Notes: generated by a model not told the origin, from the letters alone. A stretch of 6,562 nucleotides of DNA from DATDMG01 sp036518955 (GCA_036518955.1 DATDMG010000395.1:1-6562), one strand, 5' to 3'. Counted from the first letter of the stretch, positions 1 to 5,812 are shown. Numbers and translations: made by a program.

Positions 1-103
1 AGCAACTGATCTCGACCGGCACCGCGTCGCCCGCCTCCACCGGCGCCTCGCCGTGCCGACGCGGGTCAGGGCGGTGACCCTTACCGGGGTGCGGCGAATC
101 CAC
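1..103 (-). CDS. possible N-terminal part of a minus-strand gene, cut by the window edge
   Basis: Read on the minus strand in the phase whose codons occupy 2-4, 5-7 and so on, bases 1-70 give a coding-like peptide ending ...GEAPVEAGDAVPVEISC. First positions are G-rich, third positions nearly all G/C and second positions mixed, as in real genes of this genome. No stop appears back to a GTG at 101-103; a second GTG at 38-40 has GAGG five bases upstream and may be the true start. The product is not recognised. If real, it is divergent from the YCII gene and its promoter would lie within 104-170. A short plus-strand frame ending at 75-77 is also open, so strand assignment is uncertain. Confidence 0.25.
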   Translation of the reverse strand, partial: MDSPHPGKGHRPDPRRHGEAPVEAGDAVPVEISC

Positions 104-124
104 CCGGACGACCGCCGACAACCC

Positions 125-160
125 GACCAGAGGATCCGACCAGAGGATCCGACCAGAGGA
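125..160 (+). repeat. 13-bp tandem repeat, 2.8 copies, carrying the YCII-gene RBS
   Basis: GACCAGAGGATCC occurs at 125-137 and 138-150, and a third copy starts at 151 and departs after GACCAGAGGA at 160. Each unit contains the purine-rich AGAGGA, but only the last copy runs into AGGAGG (157-162), which sits eight bases before the ATG at 171 and is the working Shine-Dalgarno. The array looks like replication-slippage duplication of a ribosome-binding segment. Confidence 0.85.
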
Positions 161-170
161 GGAGCGTGCG

Positions 171-572
171 ATGCGATACCTGGTCCTGCTGCGGGGCATC
201 CGGATGTTCGAGGCGCCCCCGGCCTTGATGGAGGGGCTCATCCAGCTCGGCGAGGAGGCCACCCACGCCGGGGCCCTGCTCGAGACGGCGGGCCTGGCGC
301 CGAGCGTGTCGGGGGCGCGGGTCCGGCTCGCCGGGGGCCGGCTCGACGTGATCGACGCACCCTTCACCGAGTCCGGAGAACTCCTGAGCTACGCGATCTA
401 CCAGGTGCGGACGAAGGAGGAGGCGGTGCAGTGGGCCAGCCGCTTCCTCCGCCTGCACCAGCACCACGCGCCCGGCTGGGAGGGGAACGCCGAGATCCTG
501 AAGGTGTTCGGGCCGGAGGACTTCCCGGCCCCGGCCGCCGCAGGGTCGGCGGAGGCCGGCCCGACGGCGTGA
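171..572 (+). CDS. YCII-related (DGPF) domain protein
   Basis: A 133-residue soluble protein of the YCII-related family, small ferredoxin-like-fold proteins whose biochemical role is mostly unknown. It starts MRYLVLLRG, the usual first beta strand. The signature region is IDAPFTE at residues 61-67 (DGPF in many relatives, so the Gly is Ala here). A YxVRTKEEAVQWASRF segment follows at 77-92, and EILKVFGPEDF at 108-118 is the typical C-terminal strand. The last 15 residues are an Ala/Pro-rich tail. The start is chosen for AGGAGG at 157-162 with eight-base spacing. Family members are often next to ECF sigma factors in actinobacteria, but none is visible here. It stands alone, convergent with the next gene. 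Confidence 0.9.
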   Translation: MRYLVLLRGIRMFEAPPALMEGLIQLGEEATHAGALLETAGLAPSVSGARVRLAGGRLDVIDAPFTESGELLSYAIYQVRTKEEAVQWASRFLRLHQHHAPGWEGNAEILKVFGPEDFPAPAAAGSAEAGPTA

Positions 573-592
573 CGACTCCGGGCCGAGGCCGG

Positions 593-625
593 CCGCCGGA
601 CGACGTGAAGCCATCGATCCGGCGG
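593..625. terminator. possible bidirectional terminator hairpin between convergent genes
   Basis: CCGCCGGA (593-600) and TCCGGCGG (618-625) form a perfect 8-bp stem around a 17-base loop, in the gap between the convergent YCII gene (stop at 572) and the membrane-protein gene (stop at 665). There is no T-tract on either side, which is common in high-GC actinobacteria but leaves the call weak. Confidence 0.3.
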
Positions 626-664
626 ATGACGCTGCCGGTTCCCGCGGCCGGTCGAGGTGATGCC

Positions 665-985
665 TCAGAGGTGCACGGCGCAGAGCAGAACCCAGCCGAG
701 CAGGCCGACGCGCGTGATGCGCAGGGTGGTCCGGGCGGCGCCGACGTCCTTCATCATCGTCGCTGAAGCGGCGAGGAGGAGCGCCACCAGCGTCGCCAGG
801 ATCACCGGAATCGCGGCCGCCACCCCGAAGGCCAGGGTCGTGATCAGGACCGCTGCCGCGAACGACAACGCGACGCTGGTGGTGGGCAACCGGTCGAGCT
901 GCCAGCCGCGTCGGGCCAGCGAGGCGAGGGAGGGTATGCGCGTCAGGACGTCGAGGTCGTCCGGCGAGTCGCCTGGGGTCCGCAT
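665..985 (-). CDS. small integral membrane protein, function unknown
   Basis: A 106-residue protein counted from the ATG at 983-985. Residues 1-35 are hydrophilic and probably cytosolic (MRTPGDSPDDLDVLTRIPSL...). Two nearly contiguous hydrophobic stretches follow (about 37-57 and 58-78), and a third weaker one at about 91-105 ends ...LLGWVLLCAVHL, so two or three membrane segments are likely. An in-frame GTG at 1004-1006 would add seven residues (reading MITYGDH). The ATG is preferred because GGTGA lies four bases upstream and the added stretch is part of a palindrome. No family was recognised. It lies 150 bp downstream of the methyltransferase on the same strand, but with its own operator-like dyad over the start. 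Confidence 0.7.
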   Translation of the reverse strand: MRTPGDSPDDLDVLTRIPSLASLARRGWQLDRLPTTSVALSFAAAVLITTLAFGVAAAIPVILATLVALLLAASATMMKDVGAARTTLRITRVGLLGWVLLCAVHL

Positions 986-1014
986 ATGGTCACCATAGGT
1001 GATCACATGCGGAC
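978..1014. promoter_or_regulatory. 37-bp near-perfect dyad over the membrane-protein start (operator candidate)
   Basis: The two halves, 978-995 and 997-1014, pair at 15 of 18 positions around 996. The outer arms GTCCGCAT (978-985) and ATGCGGAC (1007-1014) and the inner TCACC (990-994) and GGTGA (998-1002) are exact. The dyad spans the ATG at 983-985 and its putative Shine-Dalgarno on the minus strand. A bound dimeric repressor, or an RNA hairpin hiding the start, would block expression. Because of the symmetry, both strands encode M-x-T-x-GDHMRT from 986 (+) and 1006 (-). Confidence 0.6.
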
Positions 1015-1029
1015 AATGGCACGACGTTC

Positions 1030-1045
1030 GTCACCATCTGTGATC
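1030..1045. promoter_or_regulatory. second copy of the dyad core (operator-like site)
   Basis: This 16-mer, GTCACCATCTGTGATC, matches bases 989-1004 (GTCACCATAGGTGATC) at 14 of 16 positions, in the same orientation and 41 bp away, which is close to four helical turns. It lies 45-60 bases upstream of the membrane-protein ATG, where a promoter would be expected. Two same-face copies upstream of and over one start suggest cooperative binding by a regulator. The regulator family is not identifiable. Confidence 0.5.
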
Positions 1046-1103
1046 CTTCGGGTATCGGTGGCGTCATCGCCCCTGGCGGTTGCCGCCGCATCGTTGCTCG
1101 GCG

Positions 1104-1129
1104 GTGTCCCCCGAAGGGGTGAGCGACAC
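1104..1129 (-). terminator. possible terminator hairpin after the methyltransferase gene
   Basis: A GTGTC-CCCC stem (1104-1112), GAA loop (1113-1115) and GGGG (1116-1119), closed by GACAC (1125-1129) after a five-base bulge, lie 28 bases past the methyltransferase stop on the minus strand. There is no following U-run. It would separate the methyltransferase transcript from the small membrane-protein gene. Confidence 0.35.
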
Positions 1130-1156
1130 GTCGTGGGGCCGGGGCAATCGCCACGG

Positions 1157-2032
1157 TCAGTGGAGTCGCGCCACCGCGCCGTAACTGACGTTCGTCCCCA
1201 CCCGGTCCACCCGATCGGGCCGCCAGGCCCAGGGGTGGACCAGGCCGGGCTCGACGAGCTCGAACCCCTCGAGCAGGGCGGCGATCTCCTCCCGGGACCG
1301 GGGGGTCATGGTGGTCGTCGTCCGCCGGTACACCGAAACGGCCTCGGCGACCAACTCCGGCGCGAACCCGTCCCGGGTGGTGTGGCTGAGGCCGATCATG
1401 CTCCCGCTCACCAGCTGACCCGCGTACGTGCGGACCAGGTCGGCGGGCTGATCGTCGTCCGACACGAAGTGCAGCACCGCGAACATGAGCAGGCCCACCG
1501 GCCGGGACGTGTCGATCAGCCGGCGGGTCGTCGGGTGTGCGAACACCTCGTCGGGACGGCGCAGGTCGGCGGTGATGATGTCGACGTCCGGGGAGTCGGC
1601 GAGCAGGGCCCGGCCGTGGGCGAGCACGATCGGGTCGTTGTCCACGTAGACCACGTGAGCCGCCGGGTCGACCTGCTGGACCACCTCGTGGACGTTGCCG
1701 TCGGTCGGCAGGCCGGCGCCCAGGTCGATGAACTGACCGATGCCCTGGTCCGCCATCCACTGTGCGGTCCGGCGGACGAAGGCGCGGTTCTCCTGCGCGG
1801 CGCTCCGGGCGGTGTCCTCGCCGAGCAGCCCGATCAGGGTGCGGGCAGCCTGCCGGTCCACGGCGAAGTTGTCCTTGCCGCCGAGCAGGTAGTCGTAGAT
1901 CCGGGCCGGCGTGGCCCGGTCCAGGTGTGGCGTCAGGTCTGGGCGGTCCGCGGGGGGTTGCGGGGAATCGAGGTCGTCGTCGTCCGTCGTCCGGCCGACG
2001 CGCGGTCCGGGGATCGCGCCGGAATGGGTCAT
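1157..2032 (-). CDS. SAM-dependent methyltransferase, DUF574 / Methyltransf_19 family
   Basis: A 291-residue protein, about 20 longer than typical members because of an acidic, Pro-rich N-terminal leader (residues 1-32). The family hallmark HLDRATPARIYDYLLGGKDNF lies at 36-56. SAM-binding motif I is FIDLGAGLPT (101-110), and VYVDNDP (128-134) carries the acidic residue expected to hold the SAM ribose. DIITADLRRPDEV (151-163) and a GLLMFAVLHFVSDDD strand (180-194) complete the Rossmann-like fold; the C-terminus has ATG-independent residues HPWAWRPD at 266-273. The family is very numerous in filamentous actinomycetes and its substrates are largely unknown. The ATG at 2030-2032 is chosen for AGGAGG ten bases upstream (2043-2048). 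The frame stays open far upstream, but that stretch has no family resemblance. The upstream region carries several TCACC/GGTGA half-sites. Confidence 0.93.
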   Translation of the reverse strand: MTHSGAIPGPRVGRTTDDDDLDSPQPPADRPDLTPHLDRATPARIYDYLLGGKDNFAVDRQAARTLIGLLGEDTARSAAQENRAFVRRTAQWMADQGIGQFIDLGAGLPTDGNVHEVVQQVDPAAHVVYVDNDPIVLAHGRALLADSPDVDIITADLRRPDEVFAHPTTRRLIDTSRPVGLLMFAVLHFVSDDDQPADLVRTYAGQLVSGSMIGLSHTTRDGFAPELVAEAVSVYRRTTTTMTPRSREEIAALLEGFELVEPGLVHPWAWRPDRVDRVGTNVSYGAVARLH

Positions 2033-2244
2033 GACGCCGATTCCTCCTCGAGCGGACGCCGTGCCGGGACGGCGCCATCGTGCCTCCGGCCCGTCGCTCC
2101 CGGGCGGGGAGCCGGTACCGCCCGCCGTCATGTGATGTGGCTGAACCATTACCTGTGTGCCGGATGAGACCGGGTGGTGACAACGGGTGATGTCGCCTCT
2201 CGCGGATGATGTCACATCACCGGGGTGACGAGGGGCACAAGTCG
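2033..2244 (-). promoter_or_regulatory. methyltransferase upstream region with clustered GGTGA/TCACC half-sites
   Basis: This 212-bp stretch precedes the methyltransferase and has no gene. GGTGA occurs on the plus strand at 2176-2180 and 2186-2190 (10-bp spacing) and at 2224-2228; TCACC occurs at 2217-2221. ATCACC-GG-GGTGAC (2216-2229) read on the minus strand is GTCACC-CC-GGTGAT, the same half-sites as at 989-1003 with a one-base shorter spacer. A perfect 13-bp dyad, TGATGT-C-ACATCA, lies at 2207-2219 and overlaps it. No clear -10/-35 pair is recognisable. Confidence 0.45.
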
Positions 2245-2388
2245 TCACGCCGGACGGTCCCGGCTCCCCGTCGGTCCGACCGGCCAGGTGCCGGCGTGGA
2301 GCAGGTACTCCAGTGGTCCACGACGGAAGAAGCGAGACCCGACCGCCGCGAACAGGATTGCCCCGGCGACGAAACGGACCAGCAGGCC
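2245..2388 (-). pseudogene. C-terminal remnant resembling a DUF418 (YeiB-like) membrane protein
   Basis: The minus strand encodes LLVRFVAGAILFAAVGSRFF then RRGPLEYLLHAGTWP, followed by about ten residues and a TGA at 2245-2247. A final hydrophobic helix, an R-F-x-R-GPLE-[WY]-L box and a short tail are how DUF418/YeiB-type multi-span membrane proteins usually end. The open frame continues upstream only to about 2466, with an Arg-rich, non-hydrophobic sequence, so the other membrane segments are missing. It is most likely the tail of a deleted gene. A chance frame cannot be excluded because only about 25 residues carry the resemblance. Confidence 0.45.
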
Positions 2389-2535
2389 GGCTGCTCCCGG
2401 CCGCAAGCCCGGGCCGCACATCACGGCCGGGCACCTGCGCAAGCGCCTGGCAGTCCACCGCCTCACCAGGCGCCCCGAGACGTCGGCGGCGTCCCGTCAG
2501 CGGCCCGAAGCCCGCGCCGATCCGACGTCGGGCCC

Positions 2536-3099
2536 TCAGCGCCTGGTCTCGTACCTGGTCAGGACCACGCCGTCGGTAAACGTCCGGGTCTCCACCAGGG
2601 TCAGGTTCACCCAGGTGTCCAGGGTCGTGAAGAACGGCGTGCCGCCGCCCACCAAGACCGGTGCGGTGGCCAGCACGTACTCGTCGATCAGCCCGGCCCG
2701 CATGGCCGCTGCGGCGAGGGTGGCGCCGCCGATGTCCATGGGGCCGCCATCCTCGGCCCTGAGCCGGGTGATCTCGGTGACCGCGTCGCCGGTGACCAGG
2801 CGGGTGTTCCAGTCGACCGCGCTGATCGTCGAGGAGAACACCACCTTCGGCATGTCCTGCCAGCGGCGGGCGAACTCGATCTCCGCCGGTGTGGCGCCGG
2901 GCTGCTGGTCGGCGGTCGGCCAGTAGGAGCTCATCGTCTCCCACAGTTTGCGCCCGTACAGCGCCAGGCCCGTCGCCCCGACCCGGTCGGACCACCACTG
3001 GAACAGCTCGTCGCACGGCACGCTCCAGCCGAGGTCGTCGCCGGGCGCGGCGATGTAGCCGTCCAGGCTCACGTTCATGCCGAAGGTCAGTCTCCGCAT
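2536..3099 (-). CDS. dihydrofolate reductase family protein (RibD C-terminal domain)
   Basis: A complete 187-residue stand-alone RibD_C/DHFR-like protein. It opens MRRLTFGMNVSLDGYIAAPGD (1-21), the characteristic first strand and N-S-x-DG loop. LYGRKLWETM (48-57) forms the next nucleotide-binding-type segment, VVFSSTI is at 86-92, MDIGGATLAAAAM (121-133) is the Gly-rich turn that contacts NADPH in related reductases, and VLATAPVLVGGGTPFF (142-157) is the C-terminal core. It probably acts as an NAD(P)H-dependent reductase, but the substrate of this subgroup is unknown and genuine folate reduction is unlikely. The ATG has GGAAGG eight bases upstream. The start overlaps the 3' end of an IS66 stub by 13 bases, so its native upstream region has been replaced or shortened. 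Confidence 0.92.
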   Translation of the reverse strand: MRRLTFGMNVSLDGYIAAPGDDLGWSVPCDELFQWWSDRVGATGLALYGRKLWETMSSYWPTADQQPGATPAEIEFARRWQDMPKVVFSSTISAVDWNTRLVTGDAVTEITRLRAEDGGPMDIGGATLAAAAMRAGLIDEYVLATAPVLVGGGTPFFTTLDTWVNLTLVETRTFTDGVVLTRYETRR

Positions 3100-3287
3100 G
3101 ACGTCAGCCTTCCATGAGACGGAAGGGAACCCCTACCGCTGCTGGGCGGCATCGAGGAGTTCCCGCTGTTGCGGGACAACAGGTGCTCCAGCTTCGCCAC
3201 CTTGTCGGCCAGCTCGGTGATCCGATCCATCTGCGCCAGCACGAGAGCGATCAGCTCCTCGCGGGACAGACTTTCCCGATCGGACAC
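3087..3287 (-). pseudogene. truncated IS66-family transposase, N-terminal stub
   Basis: Sixty-six residues from a GTG at 3285-3287. Residues 7-38 (LSREELIALVLAQMDRITEL and following) form a coiled coil, then RNSGNSSMPPSS at 39-50 matches the conserved N-x-x-NSS-x-PPSSD motif at the start of IS66 transposases. Resemblance stops at residue 50 (about base 3138) and 16 unrelated residues lead to a TGA at 3087-3089. The zinc-binding domain and the DDE catalytic core, several hundred residues, are absent, so the product cannot transpose. The break lies about 25 bases before the RBS of the reductase gene. No terminal repeats or accessory TnpA/TnpB genes are visible. Confidence 0.8.
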
Positions 3288-4003
3288 CAGGCGATCAAGA
3301 CCTCTGCCCGGCGATCACGCAACCACCGACACGCCAGAACACTCACGGCCGTGGTCGGCGGGCCCGAGCACGTCACCATCCGAATTCCCGGTGCACGTCG
3401 ACGTCCCGCCGACGTGCACGTGAACATTCCGAACACGGCCGGTGCGCGGGCGAGGTCCACGCCGACCAGCCCGGCGTGGGCGTGCGGCCTTCGGCGGCCG
3501 TGGCGGGCTCGGGTGCGGGTGAGGGCGGCGGAGGTGCCTGCTCGGCGCGGTGGTCGATGACGAGGATGTGCGACGTCCTCAGTCGTGCGATCCACTCGTT
3601 CGACCGGTGCGATGACGCCATTCGGAAGCGAATCTGAGGCGATTTCTGATGCAGACCGGGGGCATCGTCCGGCCCGCTCGAACTCCCGTAGGGCCGGTAC
3701 CCGGCAACGAGAAGCGCGTCATCGGCGGGGGCAGAACTCACGCGGGTTCCTACCGGCGCGCAGCGACGGGCCCGACGGACGACGGGCGTGGCGGCGATCG
3801 TGGAAGCTGCGTTGCAGGACGAACCTGCCCTCACGGCACCTGCGCCACGACCACGACGTCCGAACTCGCCCCCCGAACGGAACCGCTCGTCCCGGTCCGG
3901 TCTCACCGAGCCTCCCGCGTGTTCCTGCCCCTCTCGGGCGAGGACGTCCCTTTCACGGGGTTGCGCGGGCCTCGCACTACCCTGCGGTGGTGGAGACGAT
4001 CCG
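3288..4003. other. 716-bp stretch without a convincing gene
   Basis: Long frames on both strands here are Arg/Pro/Ser-rich, show no known domain and lack good ribosome-binding sites. It holds a direct repeat GGCGATCA (3290-3297 and 3310-3317), the inverted repeat at 3391-3419, a small ATTCG-GAAG-CGAAT hairpin (3620-3633) and, at its right end, the presumed promoter of the HAD-kinase operon (a weak TTCACG at 3952-3957 and TACCCT at 3978-3983, spacing 20, longer than usual). It lies upstream of the IS66 stub and may contain decayed insertion-sequence DNA, but no further transposase motif was recognised. Confidence 0.5.
3391..3419. repeat. perfect 10-bp inverted repeat with 9-base loop
   Basis: GTGCACGTCG (3391-3400) and CGACGTGCAC (3410-3419) are exact reverse complements separated by ACGTCCCGC. 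The left arm also contains the palindrome GTGCAC and runs into ACGTCGACGT (3395-3404). There is no flanking T-tract, so a classical terminator is unlikely; an operator or a mobile-element end structure is possible. Confidence 0.6.
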
Positions 4004-4690
4004 ATGACGTTTCACGTCAGCGTCGGCGCGGCGCTCGGCGGTCCCGGCTGGTCGCGCTGCGTGCGGGCCCTCCTGCTCGACCTCGACGGCACCCTGGTGG
4101 ACAGCACCGCCGCCGTCATCGAGGGCTGGCGGCGGGGGGCCGCACTCCTCGGCGTCCCGTTCCGCGACCTCGAGCCCTACCTGCACGGCATCCCGGCCGA
4201 CCAGGTGCTGCGGCGCGTCGCGCCGCTGCTGGCCGCGGACGAGCGGCGCCGGGTCGCCGACGAGGTGCTGCGGGCGCAGGCCGACCCGCACGCTCCGGTC
4301 GCCCTGATGCCCGGTGCGGCCGTGCTGCTGGCCGCCCTGGGGGACGGCCCCTGGGCCGTCGTGACGAGTGGTGACGTCCGGCTGGCGACGTCCAGCATGG
4401 GCAAGGCCGGGATCCCGCCGCCGCCGGTGCTGATCACCGCGGACGACGTCAGGCGCGGCAAGCCCGATCCCGAGCCGTACCTGCGGGCCGCCGCCGCCCT
4501 GGGCGTGGGGCCGGCCGACTGCCTCGTCGTGGAGGACTCGCCGGCCGGCGTCCGCGCCGGCCTGGACGCGGGCATGCCCGTGCTCGCCCTGGCCACGACC
4601 CACCCGGCCGACGTCCTGGTCGCGGCTCACCAGGTGGCTCGTGACCTGGACGACGTCCGCTGCCGCCGGTCGGGGGTGGCGATCCGATGA
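4004..4690 (+). CDS. HAD-superfamily phosphatase (subfamily IA, sugar-phosphatase-like)
   Basis: A 228-residue cytosolic Mg-dependent phosphatase. Motif I is DLDGTLVDS (residues 26-34) with nucleophile D26 and acid/base D28. A helical cap (about 36-95, with YLHGIPADQVLRR at 59-71) follows, then motif II VVTSGD (119-124), motif III lysine K153 in RRGKPDPEPY, and motif IV VVEDSPAGVRAG (175-186) with E177 and D178. The short helical cap and the GKPDPEPYL segment resemble sugar-phosphate, glycerol-3-phosphate or 2-deoxyglucose-6-phosphate phosphatases; the exact substrate cannot be read. The ATG at 4004 is chosen for GGAG at 3992-3995, eight bases upstream. The frame is open to 3788, but that extension is Arg/Pro-rich and unlike HAD proteins. 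The stop overlaps the kinase start (ATGA), indicating a coupled operon. Confidence 0.92.
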   Translation: MTFHVSVGAALGGPGWSRCVRALLLDLDGTLVDSTAAVIEGWRRGAALLGVPFRDLEPYLHGIPADQVLRRVAPLLAADERRRVADEVLRAQADPHAPVALMPGAAVLLAALGDGPWAVVTSGDVRLATSSMGKAGIPPPPVLITADDVRRGKPDPEPYLRAAAALGVGPADCLVVEDSPAGVRAGLDAGMPVLALATTHPADVLVAAHQVARDLDDVRCRRSGVAIR

Positions 4691-5772
4691 CGGGTCTCGT
4701 CGTGGGCGTGGACGGCGGGAACTCCAAGACGGACGTGGTGATCGCCGACCTCCGGGGCCGGGTGCTCGCGCACGTGCGCGGACCCGGGACCCGGCCCGAC
4801 GTGGTCGGGGTGCCGGCCACGGCGGACCTGGTGGCCGGCCTCGTCCGCCAGGCGTGCCACGAGGCGGGGGCGGCGGACGGCGGCCCGCTCGCCGCGGGGG
4901 CCTTCCACTGGGCCAACCTGGACCTGCCGCACACCGAGGCCGCGGCGCTCCGCGAGCTGGCCGCCCGGGGCCTGGCGGAGCGGCTGGTGGTTCGCAACGA
5001 CACCTTCGCGGTGCTCCGGGCCGGGGCGCCGCGGGGATGGGGTGTCGCGATCGTCGCCGGAGCCGGGATCAACGCCTGTGGGGTCGCGCCGACCGGGCGT
5101 ACGGAGCGCTTCCTGGCGCTCGGTGAGATCACCGGGGACGTCGGCGGGGGGTGGAGCCTGTCGGTGACCGGGATCGGCGCGGCCGTGCGCGCCGGCGACG
5201 GCCGTGGGCGGGCCACGGCACTGCGCCGGCTGCTCCCGCCGGTATTCGGTCTGCCGAGCGTGGAGGAGGTCGCGGTCGCCTACGCCGAGGGCCGGATCGC
5301 CGGGACCGACCTGCTCGCGGCGGCTCCCGTGGTGGCCCTGGCCGCCGAGCGCGGGGACCAGGTCGCCCTCGAGATCATGCTGGCGATGGCCGACGAGGTG
5401 GTCACGATGGCCGTGGCCCTGATCCGCCGGCTGGAGCTGGTCGGCCGGCAGGTGCCGGTGGTGCTCGGCGGGTCCGCGGTGCAGGGGGTTCCCGGGGTGC
5501 TCCTGGACGCCGTGGTGGCCGGTCTGGCGCGCCGGGCACCCGGCGCGGAACCGCTGGTGCTCGACGTCCGGCCGGTGGCCGGCTCGGTGCTGGAGGCGCT
5601 CGACCTGGCCGGCGCCGCGCCGGACGCCGCGGCGTGCGTCCGGGCGGCGCTGCGGCTGCCCGGGTGGACCGCGCCGAGCCTCCCGGCCCTCGGCGTGCCG
5701 CCCGAGGTGCCGCGCGGCGCCCCGGACGGTGATGACGACATCGGCGTCAGCGGGTCGGGTTCGTCCGGGTGA
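4687..5772 (+). CDS. BadF/BadG/BcrA/BcrD-type ATPase, probable N-acetylglucosamine kinase-like sugar kinase
   Basis: A 361-residue ASKHA-fold kinase. Phosphate-1 loop GVDGGNSKTD is at 7-16; VRNDTFAVLRAG (102-113) contains the likely catalytic D105. The phosphate-2 loop is IVAGAGINACGV (122-133); LGEITGDVGGGWSL (145-158) is the family's GDxGxG segment, and VVLGGSAVQG (258-267) is the adenosine motif. The C-terminal 20 residues are an acidic then Gly/Ser tail, probably disordered. By family it phosphorylates a sugar or amino sugar with ATP; CoA-reductase activation by BadF relatives is unlikely because no partner reductase is nearby. The ATG shares ATGA with the phosphatase stop, and GGGGGTGG (4672-4679) lies seven bases upstream, so it is translated with the phosphatase from one mRNA. 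Confidence 0.9.
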   Translation: MTGLVVGVDGGNSKTDVVIADLRGRVLAHVRGPGTRPDVVGVPATADLVAGLVRQACHEAGAADGGPLAAGAFHWANLDLPHTEAAALRELAARGLAERLVVRNDTFAVLRAGAPRGWGVAIVAGAGINACGVAPTGRTERFLALGEITGDVGGGWSLSVTGIGAAVRAGDGRGRATALRRLLPPVFGLPSVEEVAVAYAEGRIAGTDLLAAAPVVALAAERGDQVALEIMLAMADEVVTMAVALIRRLELVGRQVPVVLGGSAVQGVPGVLLDAVVAGLARRAPGAEPLVLDVRPVAGSVLEALDLAGAAPDAAACVRAALRLPGWTAPSLPALGVPPEVPRGAPDGDDDIGVSGSGSSG

Positions 5773-5778
5773 CGCGCC

Positions 5779-5812
5779 GGGTCGCTGACTCCCCGGACAG
5801 CGTCACCGACCC
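5779..5812 (+). terminator. candidate terminator hairpin after the kinase gene
   Basis: GGGTCGCTGAC (5779-5789) and GTCACCGACCC (5802-5812) pair over 11 positions with one C-C mismatch around a 12-base loop, starting six bases after the stop codon. There is no U-tract; the following bases are C-rich. The position fits the end of the operon. Confidence 0.4.

Noticed and set aside
81..614. Minus-strand 177-codon frame opposite the YCII gene
   Set aside because: Arg/Pro-rich antisense shadow of a well-supported YCII-domain gene; no RBS or domain.
986..2167. Plus-strand 393-codon frame across the methyltransferase region
   Set aside because: It is the antisense of the DUF574 gene, with low-complexity composition; its start lies only in the symmetric dyad.
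2479..2529. GACGTCGG / CCGACGTC inverted repeat downstream of the reductase gene as a terminator
   Set aside because: The 8-bp stem encloses a 35-base loop and has no T-tract; too weak to call.
2033..3016. Upstream extension of the methyltransferase frame to 619 codons
   Set aside because: The extension is Arg/Gly/Pro-rich antisense or intergenic sequence crossing the reductase gene in another frame; family resemblance and a strong RBS support the start at 2032.
3290..3317. 8-bp direct repeat GGCGATCA as an IS66 target-site duplication
   Set aside because: IS66 elements make 8-bp duplications, but these copies are only 12 bases apart on the same side of the stub, so they cannot flank the element.
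3373..3906. Minus-strand 177-codon frame and overlapping plus-strand frames in the gene-free stretch
   Set aside because: Composition is unlike a folded protein, no motif was recognised and no good RBS precedes the starts. I looked for further transposase motifs and found none convincing.
5120..5160. GDVGGG in place of GDEGSG in the kinase as a sign of inactivity
   Set aside because: From recollection of the family, actinobacterial BadF-type proteins commonly carry GDxGGG, so this looks like subfamily variation, not loss of function.
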